A stretch of DNA of 64,000 nucleotides from Caulobacteraceae bacterium (GCA_027489335.1 JAIXZX010000004.1:62001-126000); one strand, 5' to 3'. Shown: positions 9,501 through 18,104, numbered from the stretch's first letter. Numbers and translations are program-made. The notes: generated from the letters alone by a model not told the origin.

Positions 9501-9647
9501 CTGGGCTATTATCAGGGCCCCACCGACGGGACCGCTTCTCCGGCTCTCCGCCTTGCGGTCGCCGCCTATCAGCGCGATCAAGGGCTGGCCGCCACCGGCG
9601 CCCTCGACCAGACGACGGTTTCGAAGCTCTCCGTCTTCACGCGTTGA
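6588..9647 (+). CDS. podJ: PodJ-type polar organelle development scaffold
   Basis: Protein of 1019 residues with the PodJ architecture. It opens with the conserved WSVKGIDPKAREVAKDLARR segment followed by SGMTLGEWLN, then a long coiled coil with repeated AEQRSAQAIE-like heptads to about residue 470. An acidic, Pro-rich stretch (about 480-680), one transmembrane helix (about 688-710), three Sel1/TPR-type repeats (about 802-911) and a C-terminal peptidoglycan-binding domain (about 962-1016) follow. PodJ marks the new pole and recruits PleC and pilus factors; the C-terminal part is periplasmic and is cleaved in Caulobacter. I use the ATG at 6588, with GGAG ten bases upstream; an in-frame GTG at 6549 would add 13 residues. 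Length is close to the roughly 970 residues of the Caulobacter protein. Confidence 0.88.
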   Translation: MSVATPWSVKGIDPKAREVAKDLARRSGMTLGEWLNRMILDDEGPEDAVSEADIARRPTPLYFESARRTDDAPTRVEAAEHPADEMGRIALALDRLSERLEVSESRTGLAVSGVEHSVRAALARIEAAEREHIAVAARFEGAVEGVSSEQARIAERLRRMEAEAAGPRSAEALRALEGAVAKVANHLYDGETRTREALGAIEARVDRVEAQGGSESPGLIEEVVGRVSQRLSEAETRTAEALESLRESFAHLDGRMQSVESGQAPGIDRRLEEMAARLTERVEAARGEMTQKLHAAADGRFDRMERRLGEMTNHVRAAEQRSAQAIEAMGREVLSMAENLNRRVQTAEHHSAQAIQTVGGEVARIATAMETRLGRSDSLHAEALERLGGEIAKITERLGEKIATAERRSAQAIDDVGDQVARVTERISSRQDRAAEELSERIRLSEERTARLLEEARERIDRRLAEAPREVEAPAPSLTPAPANPVARDDSPFGLEDFAGFGAREPRSETLVRQPFADADDGFPAPQAFSVEAERPPLSHEDFEAADGFAPPPPVQSRRAAPPPVAEPDPFTDPEPPAPRRAAPEVAAPAPQLRADFEDDFGFEDESEFVTPSPAASRAATTPQALSTREVIAQARAAARATPAVEPKGRKAKDKGKAKPAAEPKEAGGSLFSSFSVRPKKRASSTLQTALLISGGAAFLGMAAGGMVLIGGDPSGDLPARVAQAVSAGRTAPDELAGLEADGVTPRAAVALSPQPALGDEDTGPTGQMRDDFPALYAEAVRQVEEGAAGGVDEVRRVANLGYAPAQFYLAKLYENGGAGVAKDLTEARRWTERAAQGGDRKAMHNLALYYFEGQGGPKNSTTAAQWFRRAADLGLVDSQYNLGRLYEEGFGVSQNAAEAYKWFMIAGKAGDKDAAASAERIKDSLTPAAQAVAERAASAFRPTEAAPPAAAAAAGVSPQALQTAQRALSRLGYYQGPTDGTASPALRLAVAAYQRDQGLAATGALDQTTVSKLSVFTR

Positions 9648-9713
9648 TCGGCCGGGGCGGGCCGACCGCTTGGACGCCGTCAGGCGTCCCCAGATCTGTG
9701 AGGCGCTGAAGGC

Positions 9714-10634
9714 GTGGACATCTACCTGCCCATAGCAGAGGTCTCGGTGAACGCCGGGATTCTCGTGCTGCTCGGGGCGGTGGTGGGGTTCATCTCCGGC
9801 CTGTTCGGCATCGGCGGCGGCTTCCTGATGACGCCGATCCTCCTGTGGATGGGCATTCCCCCGGTGGTGGCGGTGGCCAGCGAGGCCAACCATGTGGCCG
9901 CTTCCTCCGCCTCCAGCGTCATCTCCTACAGTCGCAAGCGCCAGGTGGACTTCCGCATGGGCGGGGTGCTGGCCGCCGGCGGGGCGGTGGGGGCGCTTCT
10001 GGGGGTGGAGGTGTTCCGCTGGCTGCGCCTGATGGGGCAGGCCGACCTGGTGGTCTCGCTCTCCTATCTGATCTTCCTGGGCCTGATCGGCGGCCTGATG
10101 CTGGTGGAATCGGTGGGCTCGGTGCTGCGCCAGCGCCGCGGCCAGCCGCCGGCCAAGCGGCGCGATCGCCGGCCGGTCTGGCTCTACGGCCTGCCCTTCA
10201 AGGTCCGATTTCCCCGCTCCAGGCTCTATATCAGCGTCATTCCGCCGGTGATTCTGGGGGTTTTCGTCGGTATTCTCTCGGCCATCATGGGGGTCGGCGG
10301 CGGCTTCATCCTGGTCCCGGCCATGGTCTACATCCTGCGCATGCCCGCCGGCGTGGTGGTGGGCACCAGCCTGTTCCAGATCATCATCACCACATCCTTG
10401 GCCAGCATCCTGCAGGCGGGCCGCAACCAGTCGGTGGACATCGTGCTGGCCACCCTCCTGCTGCTCGGCGGGGTGCTGGGCGCCCAGTTCGGCGCCCGGG
10501 CCTCCTCGCGGTTCAGGGCCGAGGAACTGCGGGCTCTGCTGGGCCTGATCGTGCTGATCATGGGACTGCAGATGGGGCTGGTGCTGTTCATCACGCCCGA
10601 AGATCCGTTCATTCTGGTGGGGAGCGGCAAGTAA
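9714..10634 (+). CDS. TauE/SafE-family sulfite exporter-like permease
   Basis: Membrane permease of 306 residues with a GTG start. Two homologous halves are clear: VGFISGLFGIGGGFLMTP near residue 23 and VGILSAIMGVGGGFILVP near residue 185, the repeated hallmark of the TauE/SafE (DUF81) family. Members export sulfite or organosulfonate-derived anions; the substrate here is not known. A basic loop in the middle (RQRRGQPPAKRRDRR) separates the halves. The stop codon shares its last base with the start of the next gene (TAATG), so the two are translationally coupled. This pairing with an Alph_Pro_TM protein is common in alphaproteobacteria. Confidence 0.88.
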   Translation: MDIYLPIAEVSVNAGILVLLGAVVGFISGLFGIGGGFLMTPILLWMGIPPVVAVASEANHVAASSASSVISYSRKRQVDFRMGGVLAAGGAVGALLGVEVFRWLRLMGQADLVVSLSYLIFLGLIGGLMLVESVGSVLRQRRGQPPAKRRDRRPVWLYGLPFKVRFPRSRLYISVIPPVILGVFVGILSAIMGVGGGFILVPAMVYILRMPAGVVVGTSLFQIIITTSLASILQAGRNQSVDIVLATLLLLGGVLGAQFGARASSRFRAEELRALLGLIVLIMGLQMGLVLFITPEDPFILVGSGK

Positions 10635-11416
10635 TGATCCCGCCCGCCCTGCCGCCGCCGGCCATCGTCGCGCCCGAGCCTGGCCCCACCGTCTCAGCCG
10701 CCCTCACCGACGCCAATGTGCGGGTGACCTCGGCCTTTTCCGGGGCCCAGATCGTGCTCTACGGGGCGGTCTTCGATCCGGAGACGCGGCCCTCGGACGT
10801 GGTGGTCATCGTCCGCGGTCCAGACCAGCCGATCCGCATCGCGCGCAAGGTCCGGGTGGCGGGCTTGTGGGTCAATTCCCGCCCTGTGGTCTTCGAAGGC
10901 GCGCCCGGCTTCTACATGGCCGCCTCATCTCGGCCGCTCACCGAGATCGCCAGCTTCTCCACTCTGCGCAGGCTGGGCGCAGGCATCGACCATCTGCCCA
11001 TGAACGCGCCGGAGGAGGAGCGGATCGAGACCCGCTACGGCGTGCGCGACGTGGTGGTCAGCCGCCTGGGCGGCGACTATCTCGACTGGCGCCGGGCGGT
11101 CATCCGTCTGAAGGAAAAGGCCGACCTCTACGCCACCGACCACGAAGGCGTGCGGTTTGTGGACCGGGGCCTGTTCCGCGCCGAGATCGACCTGCCGACC
11201 TCGGCCCCCATCGGCGAATACCAGACCGAGATCATCCTCTTCCAGGACGGCGAGCCGGTCTCGCGGCGGGCTCGGACCATCACGGTGGAGAAGGCCGGCC
11301 TGGAGCGCTGGCTTTTCCTGTTCGCCAATGAACGGCCCTGGCTCTACGGCATCGTCTCGGTGCTCATCGCGCTCACCTCGGGCTGGCTGGCTTCGGTGGT
11401 CTTCCGCAGGCGCTAG
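10634..11416 (+). CDS. Alph_Pro_TM (TIGR02186) membrane-anchored protein
   Basis: Protein of 260 residues matching the TIGR02186/Alph_Pro_TM type: beta-rich body with GAQIVLYGAVFD near residue 37, then one C-terminal transmembrane helix (about 235-256) ending in a short Arg-rich tail. Its function is unknown; it usually sits beside a TauE/SafE permease, as it does here with a one-base overlap. Relatives as I know them carry an N-terminal signal peptide; this version starts with a Pro-rich segment and has no hydrophobic leader, so either the start lies elsewhere or export is by another route. The gene ends six bases from the convergent pdeM stop. Confidence 0.78.
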   Translation: MIPPALPPPAIVAPEPGPTVSAALTDANVRVTSAFSGAQIVLYGAVFDPETRPSDVVVIVRGPDQPIRIARKVRVAGLWVNSRPVVFEGAPGFYMAASSRPLTEIASFSTLRRLGAGIDHLPMNAPEEERIETRYGVRDVVVSRLGGDYLDWRRAVIRLKEKADLYATDHEGVRFVDRGLFRAEIDLPTSAPIGEYQTEIILFQDGEPVSRRARTITVEKAGLERWLFLFANERPWLYGIVSVLIALTSGWLASVVFRRR

Positions 11417-11422
11417 GCCGCG

Positions 11423-12154
11423 TCAGTCGCCGGTCAGCGAGCGCCAGCCCACCGCGTGCACCCGGTCGCGACCGAGCGCCCCGGCCAGGGGCGGACGGGC
11501 GAACAGGCCGGCGAAGGCTTGGTCTTTCAGGTTCAGTCCCCCGGCATAGGCCCCGAAGGCCGGCAGGATCATCCGTGTTCCGTCGGTGGCGAAGCAGCGC
11601 CGGCGCACGGTGCCACGGCCGGAACTGACACGGGCGCAGGGGTGCAGGTGGCCCGACAACTCGCCGGGCTGTTCGCCGGGCTCGGGCTCATGGCGCAGGA
11701 TCAGAGGTCCCAGGGTCATGGTGTCGACCACCTGGCCCGGCAGGCGGCGAGGGCCATCGGCGTCGTGATTGCCCACCAGCCAGATCAGGGTGCGGCCCTG
11801 CGCCATCGCCACCAGCCGTGCGGCGTCGTCGGCTGAGAGGCGGTCCTCGGCCCGGCCGTCGTGGAAGCTGTCGCCCAAGAAGACCACCACCCGCGGCTCC
11901 AGCGCCGCCACCTCGGCCTCCAGCCGATCCAGGGTGTCGCGGGTGTCATAGGGCGGCAGGAACTGGCCGCGCATGCCGTAGGCCGAGCCCTTCTCGAAGT
12001 GCAGGTCGGCGACGATCAGGGCCTGGTGGGCGAGATCCAGCAGCGCCCCGGAGGCCCGCATGCGCAGGGCCGCGCCCATGATCTCCATCTCCAGCCCGCC
12101 GCACGGGCTCTGGGCGAAGGTGTAGGGGGCGGGCGTGCGGGCGAGGGCGGTCAT
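11423..12154 (-). CDS. pdeM: ligase-associated metallophosphoesterase PdeM
   Basis: Calcineurin-like phosphoesterase of 243 residues. Metal-binding motifs are in order: ADLHFEKG (about 49-56), FLGDSFHDG (about 92-100), GNHDADGP (about 127-134), and SGHLHPCARV (about 166-175). This fits the ligase-associated DNA damage response endonuclease PdeM, which goes with an Lhr-type helicase, an exonuclease and an ATP-dependent ligase. Here its start overlaps the stop of the helicase gene by four bases (ATGA), so both are made from one message. The ligase and exonuclease genes are not adjacent. Confidence 0.87.
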   Translation of the reverse strand: MTALARTPAPYTFAQSPCGGLEMEIMGAALRMRASGALLDLAHQALIVADLHFEKGSAYGMRGQFLPPYDTRDTLDRLEAEVAALEPRVVVFLGDSFHDGRAEDRLSADDAARLVAMAQGRTLIWLVGNHDADGPRRLPGQVVDTMTLGPLILRHEPEPGEQPGELSGHLHPCARVSSGRGTVRRRCFATDGTRMILPAFGAYAGGLNLKDQAFAGLFARPPLAGALGRDRVHAVGWRSLTGD

Positions 12155-14628
12155 GAGCTGGCTTCGGCGATAAGGTCTTCGGCGGCTTCGGCCAGGATCA
12201 TCTCGCCGGCCGCCCCAGGCACCCGCTCCTTGCCGATCTCCAGCAGCATGGGGACCGAAAAGGGCGAGAGATGGTCAAGGACGGCGTGGCGAATCTTGCC
12301 CTGGATACGGGCCAGCATATGGCCCACCCGGGCCACGTCGATAAGGCCGGTGGCCGCATCCTCCCGGGCGCAGCGCAACAACAGGTGATCGGGCTCGTGC
12401 CGGCGCAGAACGTCATAGACGAGGTCGGCCGAGAAGGTGACCTGGCGCCCGGACTTCTCTGCGCCGGGGAACCGCCGCTCGATCAGGCCCGCCAGGATGG
12501 CGCAGCCCTTGAATGACCGCTTCATCATGTAGCTTTCGGCCAGCCAGTCCTCGAGGTCATCGCCCAGCATGTCCTGGTCAAACAGGGCGTCGAGATCGAC
12601 CCCGTCCATGGGGTTGAGCGACCAGACCGCCAGCGCATAGTCGTTGCAGACAAAGCCCAGGGGGGCCGCCCCCATCCGCTCCAGCCGCCTTGTCATCAGC
12701 ATGGCGAGCGTTGTGTGGGCCAGCCGCCCCTCGAAGGGGTAGCAGACCATGAAGTGGCGTTTGCCCCGCGGGAAGGTCTCCACCAGCATCTCGTCCTCGG
12801 CCGGGATCAGCGAGCGGTCCCGCTGCAGCTCCAGCCATTCGCGCACATCGCCCGGCAGGACCGACCAGTGGCTCTGGTCGAACATCAGCTCGCGCACCCG
12901 CCTGGCCAGGAAGGTGGACAGGGCGAATTTCGACCCGCCCCAGGAGGGTAGTTTGGGGTCGCTGGCCGGGGCTGGCGTCACCAGCACATCCAGGGCCGTC
13001 ACCCCCACCAGCCGCCAGACCTGGCCGGCGAAGACGAAGGTGTCGCCGGGCTCCAGGGCCTCCAGATAGCCTTCCTCCACCTCGCCGATCTTGCGGCCAG
13101 CGCGGCCCCCACGTCCGGCTAGGCGGACGCTGAGCACGGCGGGCGAGAGGATGGCGCCGACATTAAGCCGGTGGCGCAGGATGGTGTCGGCGTTGCGGGC
13201 TCGCCACAGGCCATCCTGGCCCTTCACGATCCGACGGAACCGGTCATAGGCCCGCAGCGCATAGCCGCCGGTAGAGACGAAATCGACCACCTGCTCGAAG
13301 TCCTCCCAGGCCAGCGCGCGGTAGGGGCCGGCGGTGCGGATCTCCTCATAGAGGGCGAGCGCGTCGAAGGGCTCGGAGCAGGCGCAGCCCATGATGTGCT
13401 GGGCCAGGATGTCCAGGGCGCCGACCCTCGGCGGGTCACCGTCGAACCGGTTCTCGGCGATGGCTTCGCGGGCGGCCTGGCATTCCAGCATCTCGAAGCG
13501 GTTGGCGGGCACGAACAGAGCTCGGCTGGCCTCGTCCATCCGGTGATTGGCCCGGCCGATCCGCTGCACCATGCGCGAGGCGCCCTTGGGCGAGGCGAGC
13601 TGGATCACCAGGTCCACGTCCCCCCAGTCGATGCCGAGATCGAGGGTCGAGGTGCAGACCACGGCCCTAAGCTCCCCCCGCGCCATGGCCGCCTCCACGC
13701 GGCGGCGCTGCTCGGCGGCCAGCGAGCCGTGGTGCAGGGCGATGGGCAGAGCGTCCTCGTTCAGCCGCCAGAGCTCCTGGAAGGCGAACTCGGCCTGAAA
13801 GCGGGTGTTGACGAAGACCAGCGCCGTCCTGGCCTTCTTGATGACCTCATAGACCTCGGCCATGGCGTGCTGGGCGGTGTGGCCCGCCCAGGGCACCCGG
13901 CCCTCGGAGAGCAGCACATCGACGATGGGTGGGGTTCCAGCCGGACCCAGCACCAGATCGACGGCCGGCGGCGCGCCGTCGCCCTCGCCCGCGTGAAAGC
14001 CCATCCAGCGGCGGATGACGTCGGGATCATCCACCGTCGCCGACAGGCCTACCCTGCGAAGGTGGGGGCTAAAGGTCTGCAGGCGGGCGATGTCCAGGGC
14101 CAGCAGGTCGCCCCGCTTGGTGGAATGCAGGGTGTGGATCTCATCGAGGATGATGCAGGACAGGTCCTCGAAATAGGCCCGCGCCCCTTCCCAGGCGCAG
14201 AACAGGGCCAGTTGCTCGGGCGTGGTCAGCAGGATGTCCGGCGGCTTGACCCGCTGGCGCTGTCGCCGCGCCGCGCCGGTGTCGCCCGTGCGGGACTCCG
14301 CCACGATGGAAAGCCCCATCTCGCGGATCGGCGTGGCCAGGTTGCGCTCCACATCGACGGCCAGGGCCTTCAGGGGCGAGATATAGAGGGTGTGGATGCC
14401 CCGCGGCGTATTGGCCGGGGGCCGCTGCGAAAGCTCGATCAGGCTGGGCAGGAAGCCGGCCAGGGTCTTGCCCCCGCCGGTGGGCGCGATCAGCAGGGCG
14501 TCGCGGCCGGCCCGGGCGCGGGCGACCATCTCCAGCTGGTGGGTCCTGGGCGCCCAGCCACGCGTGGCGAACCAGCCGGTGAAGGCGGCCGGCAGCAGGT
14601 CTGCGGGGAGGGCGGCGTCATCTGCCAT
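12151..14628 (-). CDS. ligase-associated Lhr-type DEXH-box helicase
   Basis: Superfamily 2 helicase of 825 residues, the length of the ligase-associated Lhr-core group. Walker A is APTGGGKT (48-55), the DEXH box is LDEIH (about 161-165), SAT motif III is GLSATVDDP, and the C-terminal RecA domain has VCTSTLDLGIDWGDVDLVIQ and QRIGRANHR. The following winged-helix and beta-barrel region continues to the C-terminus, typical for Lhr. Lhr-type enzymes move 3'-5' on single-stranded DNA and can unwind RNA:DNA duplexes. It is co-translated with pdeM. The divergent helicase gene begins 62 bases away, so two helicase genes share one promoter region. Confidence 0.9.
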   Translation of the reverse strand: MADDAALPADLLPAAFTGWFATRGWAPRTHQLEMVARARAGRDALLIAPTGGGKTLAGFLPSLIELSQRPPANTPRGIHTLYISPLKALAVDVERNLATPIREMGLSIVAESRTGDTGAARRQRQRVKPPDILLTTPEQLALFCAWEGARAYFEDLSCIILDEIHTLHSTKRGDLLALDIARLQTFSPHLRRVGLSATVDDPDVIRRWMGFHAGEGDGAPPAVDLVLGPAGTPPIVDVLLSEGRVPWAGHTAQHAMAEVYEVIKKARTALVFVNTRFQAEFAFQELWRLNEDALPIALHHGSLAAEQRRRVEAAMARGELRAVVCTSTLDLGIDWGDVDLVIQLASPKGASRMVQRIGRANHRMDEASRALFVPANRFEMLECQAAREAIAENRFDGDPPRVGALDILAQHIMGCACSEPFDALALYEEIRTAGPYRALAWEDFEQVVDFVSTGGYALRAYDRFRRIVKGQDGLWRARNADTILRHRLNVGAILSPAVLSVRLAGRGGRAGRKIGEVEEGYLEALEPGDTFVFAGQVWRLVGVTALDVLVTPAPASDPKLPSWGGSKFALSTFLARRVRELMFDQSHWSVLPGDVREWLELQRDRSLIPAEDEMLVETFPRGKRHFMVCYPFEGRLAHTTLAMLMTRRLERMGAAPLGFVCNDYALAVWSLNPMDGVDLDALFDQDMLGDDLEDWLAESYMMKRSFKGCAILAGLIERRFPGAEKSGRQVTFSADLVYDVLRRHEPDHLLLRCAREDAATGLIDVARVGHMLARIQGKIRHAVLDHLSPFSVPMLLEIGKERVPGAAGEMILAEAAEDLIAEASS

Positions 14629-14690
14629 CAGCCTGCCTCATAACATGTTCCCGTTCCGTTTCACGCCAAATCCCGCTAGGAGTCGCAGCC

Positions 14691-17513
14691 GTGAACGCGC
14701 TCGCCCCCGCCCTCGATCTGGCGCCCGCCCTGGTGGTCCTGCCGGGCCCCCGCGCCGGGGCGGCCGACGCCGAGCGGGCCGAGGCCCTGCGCGCGCCCGA
14801 CGCCCGGGACCTGTTCGAGCGTGGCCCGGTCCTGGTGGCCCATGCGGCCATGACCGCCCGGCGGCTGGCCCTGAACCCGCCGCAGCGGAGTCCGCGCACC
14901 TTCGATGCGCTCGAGCTGTTCGCCTTCGTGCGGCCGGCGAAGTTCTGTGCGCCCTCGGCCGCGGGGCTGGCTCAGACGCTCGGCCTTCCCGAGCCCAAGG
15001 GCGCGCCGGCCCAGGCCCGCGCCCTGCGCCAGGCCTGCCTGCTGCTGCTGGAGGAACTGGCCCGCACGCCGCAGCCCAATCGGGAAGAGGCGCTGGCCCA
15101 GGCCGAGACCCTGGCCCGGGGCGGCTGGGCCTGGGGGGCGGCCGTGATCGGCGCTCTGCGCTCAGCCCCGGTGGGCAACGCCTTTCGGGGATCGGGTCTC
15201 GACGTCTGGAGCCGGATTCCGGAGTGGGAAGACCAGGCGCCGCCCGGCGAGGCGGGCTCGCGCCCCATCGCAGGCCCTGAGGCCGCCCAGCGGCTGTCGG
15301 AATTGTTGCACCGCGCAGGCCTGGATGAGGCCCGGCCGTCCCAGGCCGAGTTCGCCACCGAGGCCGCCTACGCCTTCCAGCCCCGGGAGAAGGAGGGCGA
15401 GCCGCGCATGATGCTGGCCGAGGCCGGCACCGGCATCGGCAAGACCATGGGCTATCTGGCGCCCGCCTCGCTGTGGGCCGAGGCCAATGGGCCGGCGGTC
15501 TGGGTCTCGACCTATACCCGCGCCCTGCAGCGGCAGATCGAGCGCGAGAGCCACGCCATCTATCCCGACGAAAAGACCCGCGCCCGCAAGGCCGTGGTCC
15601 GAAAAGGTCGGGAGAACTATCTCTGCCTTCTGAACCTGCAGGACGCGATCAACGCCGCCCAGCTGGGCAATGGGGATCTGGTGGGCCTGACCCTTGCGGC
15701 CCGCTGGGCCCGGGCCAGCCGGGACGGGGACATGACCGGCGGCGACTTCCCGGCCTGGCTGCCGACCCTGTTTGGCCTGCCCACGCCGATGCAGGCCTCG
15801 GCCGCCAATCTGGTGGACCGCCGTGGCGAGTGCGTGCACGCCGGCTGCCAGCACTACCGGACCTGTTTCGTGGAGAAGGCGATCCGCGGGTCGCGCCGTG
15901 CTGACTTGGTGATCGCCAACCATGCGCTCGTTTTGACCCAGGCGGCGTTCGACGGCGCGCGCGCGGCCCGGGGCTCCAAGGCCGACAGCGAGACCGCGCA
16001 TCTGAAGCGCCTGGTGTTCGACGAGGGCCACCACCTGTTCGAGGCCGCCGACAGCGCCTTTTCCGCCGCCATCTCCGGCGCCGAGGCCGCCGAGCTGCGC
16101 CGCTGGCTGCGGGGGCCTGAGGGTCGCGGCCGCCGGGGGCGCGGGCTGGAGGCCCGGCTGATGGACGTGCTGGGCGACGCTGACGAGGCCAAGCGCGCCC
16201 TGCTGGCGGCCTTGCAGGCCGCCGCCGCCCTGCCGGGGGAAGGCTGGTCTGGGCGCGTCGCGCCAGCCACCGGCGAGGTGAACCCGATCGGCGCCATCGA
16301 GGCCTTTCTGGTCGCGGTGCTGGAGCAGCTCCGCGCCCGGGCCGCCCCGTCGGAGGTGGGGATGGAGTGCGCCGCCCGGCCGGCGCTCGACCTGGTGCGC
16401 GACACCGCCCGGGAGGCGGCCGTGGCGCTCGCCCGCATCGAGGCGCCCCTGCTGGCGCTCGCCCGTCACCTGGAGGACCTGCTGGACGCCGAGGCCGCGA
16501 CGCTGGGGCCGAGCGAACGGGCGCGGATCGAAGGGGCGCTGCGGGGGCTGGATCGCCGGGCGCGGATGACTCTGCCGGCCTGGCGCTCCATGTTGCGGGC
16601 CATCGATGAGGACGCCGAGGACGACCCGGATTTCGTCGACTGGTTCGACGCCACCTTCCTCTACGGCCGGGTGGTGGACGCCGCCTGCCGCCGGCACTGG
16701 GTCGATCCCACCGAGCCCCTGACCAACGCCGTCATCGCGCCGGCCCATGGAGTGCTGGTGACCAGCGCTACCCTGGCCGATCCGGGACTGGACGATCCGT
16801 TTGCGCTGGCCGAGATGCGTACGGGCGCCGCGCGCCTGCCCGACCGGCCCAAGACCCTGAAGCTCGCCTCGCCCTTCGACTACGCCGCCAACGCCCGGGC
16901 CTTTGTGGTCACAGACGTCGGGAAGGACGACCCCCGCCAGGTGGCCGCGGCCATGCGCGAGCTGTTCCTGGCGGCCGGCGGTGGCGGCCTTGGCCTGTTC
17001 ACCGCCATCCGCCGGCTGCGCGCGGTGCATGAGCGGATCGCAGGCCCCCTGGCCGACAAGGGCCTGGCCCTCTACGCCCAGCATGTGGACGCCCTCGAGG
17101 TCGGCGCCCTGGTGGACATCTTCCGCGCCGAGGAGGACGCCTGCCTGCTGGGCACCGACGCGGTCCGGGACGGCGTCGACGTGCCGGGCCGCTCCCTGCG
17201 CCTGCTGGTCTTCGACCGGGTGCCCTGGCCGCGTCCCGACATCCTGCACAAGGCCCGCCGGGTCCGCTTCGGCGGCAAGGGCTATGACGACTCGATTGCG
17301 CGGGGCCGCATCGCCCAGGCCTTTGGCCGCCTGATCCGCCGGGCCGACGACAAGGGGGTCTGCGTCATGCTGGACGCCGCAGCCCCCACCCGCCTCTTCT
17401 CCAGCCTACCGCCCGGCGTCGAGATCCAGCGCATGGGCCTGGTGGAGGCCATTGAGGCGACGGCTGAGTTCTTGAAGACCGACGGGCCGGGAGTGGCTGC
17501 GCCGGAGGCGTGA
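14691..17513 (+). CDS. DinG/XPD-type ATP-dependent DNA helicase
   Basis: Superfamily 2 helicase of 940 residues. Walker A is GTGIGKT (246-252), the Walker B/DEAH-like box is VFDEGHH (about 441-447), and the C-terminal motif VI is QAFGRLIRR. Between them four Cys (NYLC, then GEC, AGC and RTC in a tight group) are placed as in the iron-sulfur cluster of XPD and DinG. About 240 residues precede the helicase core, more than in E. coli DinG. The start is GTG at 14691 with AGGAG eight bases upstream. Such enzymes unwind 5'-3' and help with replication obstacles and R-loops. It is transcribed away from the Lhr gene; its N-terminal domain has no function I can name. Confidence 0.88.
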   Translation: MNALAPALDLAPALVVLPGPRAGAADAERAEALRAPDARDLFERGPVLVAHAAMTARRLALNPPQRSPRTFDALELFAFVRPAKFCAPSAAGLAQTLGLPEPKGAPAQARALRQACLLLLEELARTPQPNREEALAQAETLARGGWAWGAAVIGALRSAPVGNAFRGSGLDVWSRIPEWEDQAPPGEAGSRPIAGPEAAQRLSELLHRAGLDEARPSQAEFATEAAYAFQPREKEGEPRMMLAEAGTGIGKTMGYLAPASLWAEANGPAVWVSTYTRALQRQIERESHAIYPDEKTRARKAVVRKGRENYLCLLNLQDAINAAQLGNGDLVGLTLAARWARASRDGDMTGGDFPAWLPTLFGLPTPMQASAANLVDRRGECVHAGCQHYRTCFVEKAIRGSRRADLVIANHALVLTQAAFDGARAARGSKADSETAHLKRLVFDEGHHLFEAADSAFSAAISGAEAAELRRWLRGPEGRGRRGRGLEARLMDVLGDADEAKRALLAALQAAAALPGEGWSGRVAPATGEVNPIGAIEAFLVAVLEQLRARAAPSEVGMECAARPALDLVRDTAREAAVALARIEAPLLALARHLEDLLDAEAATLGPSERARIEGALRGLDRRARMTLPAWRSMLRAIDEDAEDDPDFVDWFDATFLYGRVVDAACRRHWVDPTEPLTNAVIAPAHGVLVTSATLADPGLDDPFALAEMRTGAARLPDRPKTLKLASPFDYAANARAFVVTDVGKDDPRQVAAAMRELFLAAGGGGLGLFTAIRRLRAVHERIAGPLADKGLALYAQHVDALEVGALVDIFRAEEDACLLGTDAVRDGVDVPGRSLRLLVFDRVPWPRPDILHKARRVRFGGKGYDDSIARGRIAQAFGRLIRRADDKGVCVMLDAAAPTRLFSSLPPGVEIQRMGLVEAIEATAEFLKTDGPGVAAPEA

Positions 17514-17520
17514 TCCGCCA

Positions 17521-17745
17521 AGGGCGCGTGCGCCCTGTCACCCCATCATCCGTCATGGCCCGGCTTGACCGGGCCATCCATGACCACCGGCGAACGGCTG
17601 TGTTCATGGACCCTCGGGTCAAGCCCGAGGGTGACGAGAAGCTGGGAGAACTCTTCCTCCCACGTCATCCTGGGCCTTGTGCCCAGGATCCGTCTCGACG
17701 CTGGCGCCCGCCCCGACGAGGGATGCTCGAGACACGCCCGAGCAT
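17521..17745. repeat. cluster of REP-like palindromes
   Basis: Five inverted repeats lie in the 261-base gap after the DinG-like gene. They are AGGGCGC-GT-GCGCCCT (17521-17536), stems of nine bases at 17555-17577, 17610-17632 and 17667-17689, each with a five-base loop, and a seven-base stem at 17723-17745. Three share the outline GTCAT-stem-loop-stem-ATCC, and the last is in the opposite orientation. Similar elements recur at 58063-58141. They resemble the interspersed extragenic palindromes of alphaproteobacteria. The first hairpin may also stop transcription of the helicase gene, although no T-run follows. Confidence 0.8.
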
Positions 17746-17774
17746 GACGCGGGGGGCGGTGAGGGGGCGGAGGG

Positions 17775-18104
17775 CTAAGCGGTCGCCTTTGAGAACACCT
17801 GGATGACCACCACGCCGGCCAGGATCAGGCCGATGCCGATGAGGCCGGCGGTGTCGATCTGCTGGCGGTAGAGGACCCAGGCGATGGCGGTGATCAGGAC
17901 GATGCCGACCCCTGACCACAGGGCGTAGACGATCCCCACTGGCACGGTCCGCATGGCCTGGGACATGCACCAGAAGGCGATCCCATAGCCGATGGCGGTG
18001 ATCACCGAGGGCGCGGTGTTGCGGAAACCATCGGAGGCCTTCAGCGCCGTGGTGGCGATCACCTCGGCGACGATGGCGATGGCGAGCCAGGCCATGCCGT
18101 TCAT
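17775..18104 (-). CDS. SMR-family multidrug efflux transporter
   Basis: Four-helix membrane protein of 109 residues, the standard size for small multidrug resistance transporters. The essential Glu is Glu14 in AIVAEVIATTALKASDGF. Other family marks are the conserved YALWSGVG (about 61-68) and the dense packing of Ala/Gly/Ile in all helices. It works as a dimer that exchanges protons for cationic, hydrophobic or guanidinium-type compounds; EmrE- and SugE-like members cannot be separated safely by eye, though EVxATTALK favours the EmrE/QacE side. Its start overlaps the stop of tyrA by four bases (ATGA), so it is the last gene of the aromatic amino acid run. Confidence 0.88.
   Translation of the reverse strand: MNGMAWLAIAIVAEVIATTALKASDGFRNTAPSVITAIGYGIAFWCMSQAMRTVPVGIVYALWSGVGIVLITAIAWVLYRQQIDTAGLIGIGLILAGVVVIQVFSKATA

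Noticed and set aside
7713..9893. 726-residue open frame on the minus strand opposite podJ
   Set aside because: Antisense shadow of the PodJ coiled coil and Sel1 region; no recognisable motif.
15162..17249. 695-residue open frame opposite the DinG-like gene
   Set aside because: Antisense of a gene with clear Walker and Fe-S motifs; the composition is not protein-like.
17521..17745. CRISPR array
   Set aside because: The repeats are palindromes of differing sequence, not regularly spaced identical repeats with unique spacers, and no cas gene is present.
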